The notes beneath the pieces were generated by a model that was given only the letters and a program-made list of their open reading frames with translations, was not told the origin of the DNA and made no database searches. Shown here one piece after another: positions 45,357-54,139 of a stretch of DNA of 64,000 nucleotides. Numbering within the stretch: the first letter of the stretch is position 1; each line of letters starts with the position of its first letter. Both the position numbers and the translations under genes were made by a program. Where the stretch lies: contig NZ_FUZV01000001.1 of NCBI RefSeq assembly GCF_900167565.1, positions 1,899,001 to 1,963,000 of the forward strand, given 5' to 3'. This DNA is from Pseudoxanthomonas indica (GTDB lineage Bacteria; Pseudomonadota; Gammaproteobacteria; Xanthomonadales; Xanthomonadaceae).

Positions 45357-45420
45357 GCAAGGAAAACGCCCGGCATCGCCGGGCGCAAGGAAAACGCCCG
45401 GCATCGCCGGGCGTTTTCTT
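45357..45420 (+). terminator. Duplicated Rho-independent terminator after icd
   Basis: A 28-bp unit containing CGCCCGGC-ATC-GCCGGGCG is present twice in perfect tandem (45357-45384 and 45385-45412). Only the second is followed by a T tract (GTTTTCTTTT), and with the A run it makes a 13-bp stem GAAAACGCCCGGC/GCCGGGCGTTTTC. The A and T runs mean this last stem could also terminate the opposing gene at 45445-45669. Confidence 0.9.
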
Positions 45421-45444
45421 TTCCGCATCCGGGGGGAGGAACGG

Positions 45445-45669
45445 TCAGCGGAACAGCGACAGCGCGGTCGCCTGGCGCAGGCGCCGTGCCTGCAGCACCT
45501 GCAGGGCGCGTCGATGCAGGTCGGTGCGGTGCGCGCACCGCGCGCCGTGGACGGCATGGTGCTGGCCGGACAAGGCGTCCGGATGGGTCACGTGGCCGTC
45601 GAGGAACAGCATTCCCTGGCTGATGCTGCCCAGTTGCCGCCACCACGAGGATTTCGTCTCGGTACGCAT
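45445..45669 (-). CDS. Small basic hypothetical protein
   Basis: 74 residues. The ATG at 45669 has a strong ribosome-binding site (AAGGAGAGACCC). The N terminus is MRTETKSSWWRQLGSISQGMLFLDGHV, followed by a His/Arg-rich tail. No recognised domain. It ends 24 bases from the icd terminator, which could serve both genes. It is divergent from the LysR gene at 45853. Confidence 0.55.
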   Translation of the reverse strand: MRTETKSSWWRQLGSISQGMLFLDGHVTHPDALSGQHHAVHGARCAHRTDLHRRALQVLQARRLRQATALSLFR

Positions 45670-45763
45670 GGGTCTCTCCTTGCCGCCGGGGGCTCCGGCT
45701 TGAACGAGTGCCAAGTTAGTCCCATGCTGGACACCGAAAAAGCGAAAGCTGGGCAAGCCAGAC

Positions 45764-45778
45764 TTGAGCCTGGTTCAA
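45764..45778. promoter_or_regulatory. Possible LysR operator
   Basis: TTGA-N7-TCAA lies between the small gene and the LysR gene it faces. LysR-type operators often have a T-Nx-A palindrome of about this size. Weak evidence; recorded for position only. Confidence 0.3.
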
Positions 45779-45852
45779 CGTGGGGGCCTGCCAGCCACGC
45801 CTGCCGCGACCGGGACTTCGAATCTGCCTGACCACGCCAACCTGGAGCACGG

Positions 45853-46731
45853 ATGAGCCGCCTTCCCCTGGACCAGATCGACGCCTTTGTCACCGCCGCG
45901 CGGATGAAGAACCTCACGCGCGCGGCCGAAGCCATGCACCTGACCGTCAGTGCGCTCAGTCATCGCATGCGCCTGCTCGAAGATCGCCTGGGCCATCGCC
46001 TGCTGCTGCGCGGACCGCGCGGCGTCGAACTGACCCCGGAGGGCCAGCGCCTGTTCGACGCGGTGGCCACGCCGTTGGATGCCATCGGTCATGCGCTCAC
46101 GCGTTTGTCCTCGCGCAGCGACCGGGTGATCACGCTCAGCCTGATTCCTTCCATGGCCACGGCCTGGCTGGTGCCTCGCCTGTCGGCCTTCCTGGTGGCC
46201 AATCCCGAGCTGGGCCTGAACCTGCAATCCAGCACGCATGTGGTGGACTTTGATCGCGAGTCGGTGGACATGGCGTTGCGTCTGGGCGGTGGCCAGTGGC
46301 CGGGGGTGACGTCCGAGCTGCTTTTCCACGAATGGATCGCGCCGGTGGCCAGTCCGGAGTTCATCAAGCGCCACGGCAAGCCCAAGGGCGATTCGGCCTC
46401 GCTGGCCAAGCTGCCGCTGCTCGGCGACCCGTCGGATCGCTGGAAGGAATGGTTTGGCCAACACGGAGGCGAAGCGCCGCGGCGCTACGTGGCGCATTTC
46501 GATGATACCGAGACGCTGCACCAGGCCGCGGCGCAAGGCATGGGCGTGGCGCTGGCGCGCGCCACCCTGGCCGAGCCGCTGATTCGCGCCGGTCGGCTGG
46601 TGCCGCTCACTCGCAAGCGCCTGCAGGTCGACTTTGCCCACTACCTGGTCTATCCCGAGCGCAGCCTGGGTCATCCGGAGTTCCAGACCGTGCGCCGCTG
46701 GCTGCTGGAACAGGCGGGCCGCGCGCCATGA
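45853..46731 (+). CDS. LysR-family regulator, coupled to aceK
   Basis: 292 residues, GcvA-like. Helix-turn-helix: [42 protein letters not shown]. The effector domain follows ([21 protein letters not shown]). The stop overlaps the aceK start by four bases, so the two are translated together. That suggests it controls, or is controlled with, carbon flux at the isocitrate branch point. Its target genes are unknown. Confidence 0.9.
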   Translation: MSRLPLDQIDAFVTAARMKNLTRAAEAMHLTVSALSHRMRLLEDRLGHRLLLRGPRGVELTPEGQRLFDAVATPLDAIGHALTRLSSRSDRVITLSLIPSMATAWLVPRLSAFLVANPELGLNLQSSTHVVDFDRESVDMALRLGGGQWPGVTSELLFHEWIAPVASPEFIKRHGKPKGDSASLAKLPLLGDPSDRWKEWFGQHGGEAPRRYVAHFDDTETLHQAAAQGMGVALARATLAEPLIRAGRLVPLTRKRLQVDFAHYLVYPERSLGHPEFQTVRRWLLEQAGRAP

Positions 46732-48437
46732 TCCGCGCCGGCATCCTGGCCGCGCTGATCCGCGACGCCTTCGCCGACTACCACGCGCGCTTCGCCGAGG
46801 TCACCCAGCGTGCCCGCCTGCGCTTTGAAACCCAGGACTGGGCTGGCGCGCGCGCCGATGCGGTCGAGCGCATCGAGCTGTACGACCAGTGCATCGCCGA
46901 GTGCGCCCTGCGCCTGCAGGCCGCACTGCTCAACCAGGCCCATGATCGCGCACTGTGGTCAGCGGTGCGCGACCATTACGAGCAGTTGCTGGGTGAACTG
47001 ATCGATCGCGAGCTGTACAAGACGTTCTACAACACGCTGACGCGGCGCTTCTTCAAGACGCGTGGCGTCGACCCGGCCATTGAATTCGTCGCGCTGGACA
47101 TCGAGCCCACCGACGCAATCACCCATCCGGTCGCCCGCCACAGCTATGCGGTATCGGAACTGCGACCCACCGATACCTATATGCGGGTGCTGGGTGACTA
47201 CCGCTTCGATGTGCCCTATGCGCACCGGACCCGCTGCGCCGCATCGATCGCCGTGCGCCTGCAGGATGACCTGGCGCATTGGGGCGATAACCCGGTACGC
47301 GGCATCGAGCTGCTGGACACCGTGTTCTACCGCGAACGCCGCGCCTATCTGGTGGGACGCGTGTTCGGTGAGCATCGCTTCTCGCCGTGCGTGATTGCGC
47401 TGGTCAACGATCAGGGCCAGTTGAAGGTGGAAGCGGTGCTGACCCGTCGCGCCGATGTGGCGCATCTGTTCGGCACGTCGCGCAGCTACTTCCATGCCGA
47501 TCTGGCCACGGTCGGCGATGCCGTGGTGTTCCTGCGCTCGTTGCTGCCGGGCAAGCCGATCGACGAGATCTACACGGTGCTGGGCCGCGCCAAGCAGGGC
47601 AAGACCGAGCGCTTCCGCACCTTCTTCCATCATTTCAATGCGCAGGCCGGCGAGCAGCTGGTGCAGGCCGAGGGCACGCCGGGCATGGTGATGGCGGTGT
47701 TCACCCTGCCCAGCTATCCGCTGGTGTTCAAGGTGATCCGGGATCGCTTCGCCTATCCCAAGGAGATGAGCCGGCAGGACGTGGAGGCCAAGTACGACCT
47801 GGTGTTCCATCTGGATCGCGTCGGCCGTCTGCTCGATACCCAGGCCTACCGCTCGCTGCGCTTTCCACGTCGGCGCTTCTCGCCCGCGCTGCTGGAAGAG
47901 CTGCTGGCCAGCTGCCCCGGCAGCCTGACCGAGGACGGCGACGATCTGATCCTGCACCTGTGCTACGTGCAACGGCGCATGCGCCCCTTGAACCTGTACC
48001 TGCGCGAGCAAACCGCCGAAGCCGCGCGCGCGGCGGCGATCGACTACGGCCAGGCGATCAAGGACATGGCGCGCAACAACATTTTCCCCGGCGACATGCT
48101 GCTGAAGAATTTCGGCGTATCGCGCCACGGCCGCGCGGTGTTCTACGACTACGACGAGCTGTGCCTGGTGACCGACTGCCATTTCCGCGACTGGCCCAAG
48201 GCGGCCAGCTACGAAGAGGAGATTGCCAGCGGGCCATGGTTTTACGTGGGGCCCAAGGATGTATTCCCCGAACGCTTCCCGCAGTTCCTCGGCCTGCCCG
48301 AGCCGTTGGCCAAGGCGCTGCGGGCAACGCACAGCGAATTGTTCAATGCGGGCTGGTGGCGCGACCTGCAGGCGCGGCTGGTCGCGGGCGACTATCCGGA
48401 CACGCCGCCTTATGCGCAGGCATTGAAGCTGGCGTGA
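46728..48437 (+). CDS. aceK: Isocitrate dehydrogenase kinase/phosphatase
   Basis: 569 residues, typical length. Family blocks: [48 protein letters not shown] (ATP-binding), and [29 protein letters not shown] with the catalytic Asp. It adds phosphate to, and removes it from, the serine of Icd, diverting isocitrate to the glyoxylate shunt when acetate or fatty acids are the carbon source. In E. coli it lies in aceBAK; here aceA and aceB are absent from the neighbourhood. Confidence 0.95.
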   Translation: MIRAGILAALIRDAFADYHARFAEVTQRARLRFETQDWAGARADAVERIELYDQCIAECALRLQAALLNQAHDRALWSAVRDHYEQLLGELIDRELYKTFYNTLTRRFFKTRGVDPAIEFVALDIEPTDAITHPVARHSYAVSELRPTDTYMRVLGDYRFDVPYAHRTRCAASIAVRLQDDLAHWGDNPVRGIELLDTVFYRERRAYLVGRVFGEHRFSPCVIALVNDQGQLKVEAVLTRRADVAHLFGTSRSYFHADLATVGDAVVFLRSLLPGKPIDEIYTVLGRAKQGKTERFRTFFHHFNAQAGEQLVQAEGTPGMVMAVFTLPSYPLVFKVIRDRFAYPKEMSRQDVEAKYDLVFHLDRVGRLLDTQAYRSLRFPRRRFSPALLEELLASCPGSLTEDGDDLILHLCYVQRRMRPLNLYLREQTAEAARAAAIDYGQAIKDMARNNIFPGDMLLKNFGVSRHGRAVFYDYDELCLVTDCHFRDWPKAASYEEEIASGPWFYVGPKDVFPERFPQFLGLPEPLAKALRATHSELFNAGWWRDLQARLVAGDYPDTPPYAQALKLA

Positions 48438-48489
48438 GTGATCTGCCTCAACGCTTCCGCTCGCGCGGCAGCGCTATGCTAGCCGCGTC

Positions 48490-51210
48490 ATGAGCACCTA
48501 TCGCCTGTCTTCGATCTTCAGGCCCACCTCGGTCGCGGTGGTCGGCAGCCAGTCGCGTCCGCGCTCGGTGGGGCGCGCGGTGATCAACAATCTGCTCGAC
48601 GGCGGCTTCGCCGGTCCGGTGGCGCTGGTGAACCTGCATGTGCAGCCCATGCCTGGCGTCATCACGGTCAAGCGCCTGCGCGATCTGCCGTGGAAGCCGG
48701 ATCTGGTGGTGATTGCCACGCCGCCGGCCACCGTGCCCGCGGTGGCGCGCGAAGCTGCCGAACGTGGCGCCGGCGCAGTGGCCGTACTGACGGTGGCGAT
48801 GGGCGAAGGCCCGGATTCACCGGCTGCGCAACTGGAAGCGGTGGCGCGTGAGAAGGGCCTGCGCGTGCTGGGCCCCAATTGCCTGGGCGTGATCGCCCCG
48901 CATGTGCGCTTGAATGCCAGCCTGGCCAGCCGTTTCCCCAAGGCCGGCGATCTGGCGCTGATATCCCAATCCGGCGCCATCTCCGGTGGCCTGGTGGAAT
49001 GGAGCGTGGGACGTTCGGTCGGCTTTTCCGCGGTGGTGTCGCTGGGCGATGCGCTGGACGTCGACTTTGCCGACTTGCTGGATTACTTCGCCACCGACCA
49101 CCGCACCCGCGCCATCCTGCTGTATGTCGAAGCGATCCGCGATGCGCGCAAGTTCATGTCGGCCGCGCGTGCCGCCGCGCGCACCAAGCCGGTGGTGGTG
49201 GTGAAGTCCGGGCGTGCGCTGGCGCTGGATTCCGCCGCCGACGCCACCCATGCGCAACATCTGGCCGACTCACGCGCGATCTATGACGCGGCATTCCGGC
49301 GCGCCGGCCTGTTGCAGGTACGTTCGCTGGACGAACTGTTCTCGGCCGCTGAAACGCTGGGACGACTGCGCGCGTTTCCGGGACGGCGATTGGCGATCCT
49401 GACCAACGGTGGCGGCGTCGGCGCCTTGTCGGTTGACCGGCTGCGCGATCTGGGCGGCACGGTGGCCGAGCTGTCCGACAGCACGCGCGATCGACTCGAT
49501 GCGATGTTGCCGGCCGGCTGGTCGCGGACCAATCCGGTGGACCTGGTCACCGACATCGATGCCGAGCGTTACGCCGGCACGATTGAAGCGCTGCTGGATG
49601 ACCCGGCCAACGATGCGCTGCTGGCGGTCAACGTGCCCACGGTGTTGTCGTCGGCGGTGGAAACCGCCGACGCCATGACCCAGGTGCTGCGCAAGCGTGC
49701 GCAGTCGCCGCGGCACAAACCGGTGTTCGCGGTGTGGCTGGGCCATGATCCCGCCGCCGCCGAGGTGCTGGATCAGGCGCGGATTCCCAACTATCCGACC
49801 GAGTCCGATGCGGTCAACGGCTTCATGCATCTGGTGCGCTACCGCGAGGCGCAAGCCGCGTTGATGGAGACGCCGCCTAGCCTGCCGGAAGATTTCAATG
49901 TCGATGCGGCGGCAGCACGCGCCCTCGTCGACAACGCGTTGCGGCAAGGCCAGCGCTGGCTGGATCCCCTGGATACGGCGCGCTTGCTGGGTGCGTACGG
50001 CATTCCGATGGCGCCGGTGCAGCATGCGCGCGATGCCGAACAGGCCGTGCAGTTGGCCGCGCCGCTGCTGGCCGGCGGGCAGACGGTGGTGTTGAAGATC
50101 CTGTCGCCGGATATCCCGCACAAGTCCGAAGTCGACGGCGTTCGCCTGAACCTGGGCAGCGAGGCCGCCGTGCGCGAAGCAGCACAGGGCATCCTGCAGC
50201 GCGCGCGCGCGGCGCGACCGCAGGCGCGCATCAGCGGCCTGGTGGTGCAGTCGACGGTCGTACGGCCGAAGGCGCGCGAGTTGATTGCCGGCATTGCCGA
50301 TGACGCGGTGTTTGGCCCGGTGCTGGTGTTCGGGCGCGGCGGCACCGCAGTGGATGTGATCAACGACGGTGCGCTGGCGCTGCCGCCGCTGGATCTGCGC
50401 CTGGCGCATGAGCTGATCGCGCGCACGCGCGTGTCACGCGTGCTCAAGGCTTATAGCGACGTGCCGGCCGCCGACGAAGGCGCCATCGCGCTGGTGCTGA
50501 TGAAGCTGGCGCAGCTGGCCGCCGACCTGCCGGAAGTGCGGCAGCTGGACATCAATCCGCTGCTGGCCGACGCGTCGGGCGTGATCGCGGTGGACGCGCG
50601 CATCGCCGTGGCGCGCGGACGGCAGTTGCACAAGGGCCGTGGCCATCCGCGCTTTGCGATCTTCCCGTATCCCAAGGAATGGGAACGCACGCTGGATCTG
50701 GCCGATGGCAGCCACGCCTTCGTGCGCCCGGTACGACCGGAAGACGATGCGATGTTCCGCGAGTTCTTCACCCATGTGACCGATGAGGATCTGCGCCTGC
50801 GCTTCTTCCAGTCGGTGCGTCATTTCAGCCACGAGTTCATCGCCCGCCTCACCCAGATCGACTACGCCCGCTCGATGGCGCTGGTGGCGCTGCATCCCGA
50901 GCACGGCCACATGCTCGGGGCGGTGCGGCTGCACGCCGACGCCAATTACGATCGTGGCGAGTACGGCATCCTGGTGCGCTCGGATCTGAAAGGCCACGGC
51001 ATCGGCTGGCGGCTGATGCGCATCATGATCGAGTACGCGCGCTGGCTGGGCCTGAAGACCGTGGAAGGCCAGGTGCTGCGTGACAACCGCACGATGCTGG
51101 CGATGTGCGAACACCTGGGCTTCAGCATCCGCCCGGATCCCGATGACCCGACCTTGATGGATGTGACGCTGCCGGTCGATCACGCTGACGCGACCGGGGC
51201 ATCGCCCTAA
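48490..51210 (+). CDS. Pat-like acetyltransferase fused to acyl-CoA synthetase (ADP-forming) domains
   Basis: 906 residues. About 1-130 is a CoA-binding Rossmann domain (RPTSVAVVGSQSRPRSVGRAVINNLL), then a succinyl-CoA ligase-like part and an ATP-grasp domain (about 480-690, LDPLDTARLLGAYGIP to VDINPLLA). The C-terminal GNAT domain (about 740-900) has RLHADANYDRGEYGILV and LKGHGIGWRLMRIMIE. This is the layout of Salmonella Pat/YfiQ, which acetylates and switches off acetyl-CoA synthetase. Its place next to aceK fits a role in acetate/acetyl-CoA control. Confidence 0.9.
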   Translation: MSTYRLSSIFRPTSVAVVGSQSRPRSVGRAVINNLLDGGFAGPVALVNLHVQPMPGVITVKRLRDLPWKPDLVVIATPPATVPAVAREAAERGAGAVAVLTVAMGEGPDSPAAQLEAVAREKGLRVLGPNCLGVIAPHVRLNASLASRFPKAGDLALISQSGAISGGLVEWSVGRSVGFSAVVSLGDALDVDFADLLDYFATDHRTRAILLYVEAIRDARKFMSAARAAARTKPVVVVKSGRALALDSAADATHAQHLADSRAIYDAAFRRAGLLQVRSLDELFSAAETLGRLRAFPGRRLAILTNGGGVGALSVDRLRDLGGTVAELSDSTRDRLDAMLPAGWSRTNPVDLVTDIDAERYAGTIEALLDDPANDALLAVNVPTVLSSAVETADAMTQVLRKRAQSPRHKPVFAVWLGHDPAAAEVLDQARIPNYPTESDAVNGFMHLVRYREAQAALMETPPSLPEDFNVDAAAARALVDNALRQGQRWLDPLDTARLLGAYGIPMAPVQHARDAEQAVQLAAPLLAGGQTVVLKILSPDIPHKSEVDGVRLNLGSEAAVREAAQGILQRARAARPQARISGLVVQSTVVRPKARELIAGIADDAVFGPVLVFGRGGTAVDVINDGALALPPLDLRLAHELIARTRVSRVLKAYSDVPAADEGAIALVLMKLAQLAADLPEVRQLDINPLLADASGVIAVDARIAVARGRQLHKGRGHPRFAIFPYPKEWERTLDLADGSHAFVRPVRPEDDAMFREFFTHVTDEDLRLRFFQSVRHFSHEFIARLTQIDYARSMALVALHPEHGHMLGAVRLHADANYDRGEYGILVRSDLKGHGIGWRLMRIMIEYARWLGLKTVEGQVLRDNRTMLAMCEHLGFSIRPDPDDPTLMDVTLPVDHADATGASP

Positions 51211-51911
51211 GGCGTGCTGGCAGGGGTAGCGCTGGCATCAACGGTCGCCGGCGCGATCGCATCGGCGCTTGCCGGTCCGGCCGTGGCGGCGGGTGCCGAA
51301 GCCGGCTCACCCACCGCCGGTGCGGCTGCCGCGGCGGCGCCTGGCGAGAACTGCGTGCGCGCGCGTGCCAATGCATCGGGCTGCAGCTGCGACACCTTGC
51401 AACTGCGATCCAGGAACAGATCGGTGACGTGTTGCTGGCGCGCCTGGCGATGGTAGATCGCCATGTTGGCGGCGGTGCTTTCCTGCAGCGCCTTCATGTG
51501 TTTCTGCATGTCCTTGCTCGTATCCGGCATGCCGCCCATGCCGGGACGCAGCGCCGATGCCGCCAGTCCGCCCACGCCCGGCACCATGCTCAATACGCTG
51601 CTGGCAAGACTCTTGGCGCGCGCGCCCTGCGCTGCCTTGCGCTGCGAGTTCATGATGTCGTCGGTCATCTTCTGGCTGATGACCATCGGATCTTCCGGCT
51701 GTGGCAGCGCGGCGATTTCCTTCTGCAGCTGTTCGGATTCGGCGAACAATTGTTCGCAGCTGGCATCGCCATCGCTCATCTTGGCGACGCTGGGCATGCT
51801 GCCCATGCCCATGCCGAAGTCGTCGCCATAACCGGCGGCCTGTGCGAACACGGGCAAGGGAAGGATCAGCAGCAGGCTCGCCGCCAGCTGCGTGGTGCGG
51901 TGCATCGACAT
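51207..51911 (-). CDS. Exported protein of unknown function
   Basis: 234 residues from the ATG at 51911; another start lies two codons on. Signal peptide LAASLLLILPLPVFAQ. The mature part has a Gly/Met-rich start (GDDFGMGMGSMPS), one Cys, a helical middle with the hydrophobic SLASSVLSMVPGVGGLAASALRPGMGG, another Cys (SCKVSQ), and an Ala/Pro-rich C terminus. Family not recognised. Its 3' end overlaps the Pat-like gene's end by four bases on the other strand. Confidence 0.65.
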   Translation of the reverse strand: MSMHRTTQLAASLLLILPLPVFAQAAGYGDDFGMGMGSMPSVAKMSDGDASCEQLFAESEQLQKEIAALPQPEDPMVISQKMTDDIMNSQRKAAQGARAKSLASSVLSMVPGVGGLAASALRPGMGGMPDTSKDMQKHMKALQESTAANMAIYHRQARQQHVTDLFLDRSCKVSQLQPDALARARTQFSPGAAAAAAPAVGEPASAPAATAGPASADAIAPATVDASATPASTP

Positions 51912-52019
51912 GGGGAAGTTTCTCCGGTTCCTGAAGGACAACGCGCGCGGCTGCCAAGGCAGGCCACGCCCGTGACCGACTGCGTGCTAGGCTCGCGCCA
52001 CTTCCCGTGGAGACGCAAC

Positions 52020-52865
52020 ATGAACTTCCGCACCCTGTCTTTAGTCATGCTTGCAGCACTGGGCACGCCGGCACTCGTGCACGCCCAGCACGCCGCCCAT
52101 GCGGCCAGCCAAGCCGCTGCCGATTCCGCCCTGGATCAGGCCATTGCCGCAGGCACGCGCACGCCGGCCAATGTACTGCGGGACAAGTATCGCCATCCGC
52201 GCGAGACGCTCGGCTTCTTCCAGCTCAAGCCGGATCAGACGGTGATCGAGATCACCCCGGGCGGCGGCTGGTACTCCGAAATCCTGGCGCCGTATCTGCG
52301 TGAGCACGGCACGTATGTCGCTGCCGTGGTGGATCCGTCTGCCGTGCCGGCGGGCGGCGGTCGCGATTACCAGCAGCGCAGCTTTGATTCGTTGAAGAAG
52401 AAGTTCGAAGGCGCACCGGCGCAGTTCGACAAGGTGCAGCTGGCGCCGTATTCGCCCACCTCGCCCATGTTTGGCGCGCCGGGTTCGGCGGATCTGGTGC
52501 TGACCTTCCGCAACGTGCACAACTGGCGCAAGGCCGGCCAGGCCGAGGGCATGTTCAGGGGCTTCTATAACGTGCTTAAGTCGGGCGGCGTGCTGGGCGT
52601 GGTGGAGCATCGTGCGAGCAAGGACGTGCCGGCCGATGACGACACCGGTTATGTGGGTCAGGCGCAGGTGATTGCCCTGGCCGAAGCGGCGGGCTTCAAG
52701 CTGGCCGGGCAGAGCGAAGTCAACGCCAATGCGCGCGACACCAAGGATCATCCCAATGGCGTGTGGACGCTGCCGCCGACCAATCAGCACGACGCCAAGG
52801 ACGACGCCAAGTACCAGGCGATAGGCGAAAGTGATCGGATGACGCTGCGCTTCGTCAAACCCTGA
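52020..52865 (+). CDS. Exported class I SAM-dependent methyltransferase-like protein
   Basis: 281 residues with a signal peptide (SLVMLAALGTPALVHAQ). The fold starts after a short linker: VIEITPGGGWYSEILAPYL is the SAM-binding motif I, LVLTFRNVHNWRK holds the later motif, and LKSGGVLGVVEHR the next strand. A similar exported group exists in other proteobacteria; because SAM is cytosolic, its real activity is unclear. The gene is isolated. Confidence 0.82.
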   Translation: MNFRTLSLVMLAALGTPALVHAQHAAHAASQAAADSALDQAIAAGTRTPANVLRDKYRHPRETLGFFQLKPDQTVIEITPGGGWYSEILAPYLREHGTYVAAVVDPSAVPAGGGRDYQQRSFDSLKKKFEGAPAQFDKVQLAPYSPTSPMFGAPGSADLVLTFRNVHNWRKAGQAEGMFRGFYNVLKSGGVLGVVEHRASKDVPADDDTGYVGQAQVIALAEAAGFKLAGQSEVNANARDTKDHPNGVWTLPPTNQHDAKDDAKYQAIGESDRMTLRFVKP

Positions 52866-52929
52866 TCACGACCGGTAACACCACCGCACCGCGCGTGCTT
52901 CGGCCGCGCGGTGTCGGATCCAAGCAACG

Positions 52930-53475
52930 ATGCTGATTGCCTTCAACAAACCCTTCAACGTGCTGTGCCAGTTCACTGATCGCAGTGAACCGGCTCGGCG
53001 CACTCTGGCCGAGTTCGGCTTGCCGCCACGCGTGTATGCCGCCGGTCGCCTGGACTACGACAGCGAAGGCCTGCTGCTGTTGACCGATGACGGCGCGCTC
53101 GCCCATCGCCTGACCGATCCGCGCCATAAGCAGAACAAGACTTATTGGGCGCAGGTGGAAGGCGAGCCTTCGCCCGAACAGCTGACGGCGCTGCGCAACG
53201 GCGTGGTGTTGAACGATGGGCCGACGCTACCGGCGCAGGCGCGTTTGCTGGAAACCGCCCCGACCCTGTGGCCACGCGATCCGCCGGTGCGTTATCGCAA
53301 GACGGTGGCGGACAGCTGGTTGGAACTGACGATCAACGAGGGTCGCAATCGCCAGGTGCGGCGCATGACCGCCGCCGTAGGATTGCCGACGCTGCGGCTG
53401 GTGCGCGTGGCGATGGGATCGGCGCGGCTCGACGGCCTGGCGCCGGGCCAGTGGCGCGAAGTGCCGCGAAACTGA
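52930..53475 (+). CDS. rluE: 23S rRNA pseudouridine synthase, RluE type
   Basis: 181 residues. The catalytic motif is [14 protein letters not shown] with the essential Asp. [11 protein letters not shown] and GRNRQVRRM complete the RsuA/RluE pattern. It starts [13 protein letters not shown] with no S4 domain, as in RluE. It converts a uridine of 23S rRNA to pseudouridine (position 2457 in E. coli); RluE rather than RsuA/RluB is inferred from the missing S4 domain. Confidence 0.9.
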   Translation: MLIAFNKPFNVLCQFTDRSEPARRTLAEFGLPPRVYAAGRLDYDSEGLLLLTDDGALAHRLTDPRHKQNKTYWAQVEGEPSPEQLTALRNGVVLNDGPTLPAQARLLETAPTLWPRDPPVRYRKTVADSWLELTINEGRNRQVRRMTAAVGLPTLRLVRVAMGSARLDGLAPGQWREVPRN

Positions 53476-53504
53476 TCAAACTGTCACGCCATCCATCGAC
53501 AGAA

Positions 53505-53571
53505 TGTAGGAGGGGCTTTAGCCCCGAAGCTCGGAAACCATCCGAGGTTCGGGGCTAAAGCCCCTCCTACA
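53505..53571. repeat. REP dimer (GTAG-headed, BIME-like)
   Basis: A perfect 24-bp inverted repeat: arms 53505-53528 and 53548-53571. Each arm begins TGTAGGAGGGG and has its own small hairpin (GGGGCTTTAGCCCC). The 19-base middle carries CTCGG/CCGAG. This is the pattern of two REP units placed head to head, as in Stenotrophomonas SMAG and Pseudomonas REPs. It lies between rluE and the gene below. Confidence 0.9.
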
Positions 53572-53590
53572 ACAACAGCTGCGGCCTTGC

Positions 53591-53980
53591 TCAGGGCGAG
53601 GCGGACTCGCTCGATGACTTGCGCGCGGTGGTGCGGGCGCGGCCAGCGCGGCCGGTGCCGTTGACCTTGCGCGCTTCGATGCGACGCGACTTGCCTTCCA
53701 CCGGTGCGTTTGCGGCATCACGCTTGCGCTTGCGGTAGGCGGCGAACGCCAGCAGGCCCACGCCGGCCGCAGCGGCCACGGCCACTACCGGATTGCGGCG
53801 TACGAACGTCATCGCGGTGCGGGCGCCGGTCTTGGCCACGCCCAGCGCGGCGCCGGTCTGCAGCAGCTTGCCGGCCTCGGGTACCGCGTGCTTGAGGCTC
53901 TGGCCGGCGTTGACGATGCCGCTGCCTGCCTGGTTGACCAGGTCCAGGGCGCGGTCGGTGATGATGGTGAGCTTGCTCAT
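53591..53980 (-). CDS. Small membrane-anchored basic protein of unknown function
   Basis: 129 residues. An amphipathic N-terminal half (LTIITDRALDLVNQAGSGIVNAGQSL) leads to one membrane helix (NPVVAVAAAAGVGLLAFAAY) and a very basic Arg/Lys-rich tail (KRKRDAA, RRIEARK, RARTTARKSS). The layout is like ElaB/DUF883-type ribosome-linked membrane proteins, but I see no clear family. The tail could touch nucleic acid or ribosomes. The following 159 bases to hrpB hold nothing I can name. Confidence 0.6.
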   Translation of the reverse strand: MSKLTIITDRALDLVNQAGSGIVNAGQSLKHAVPEAGKLLQTGAALGVAKTGARTAMTFVRRNPVVAVAAAAGVGLLAFAAYRKRKRDAANAPVEGKSRRIEARKVNGTGRAGRARTTARKSSSESASP

Positions 53981-54139
53981 CGTAGGAAATCTCGGGTGGG
54001 GTCGACGCAGTCAGTCTCCCGCGCTCGATGTTTACGGCGCGTTAGCAGCCCGCGCTTGAGCCGGCCGTGCGCTGAATGGGGGCGACCGGACAGAACCGGT
54101 CACGCAGGCGCGTGCCCGTTCTCCCCGCCCGATGCGAGT

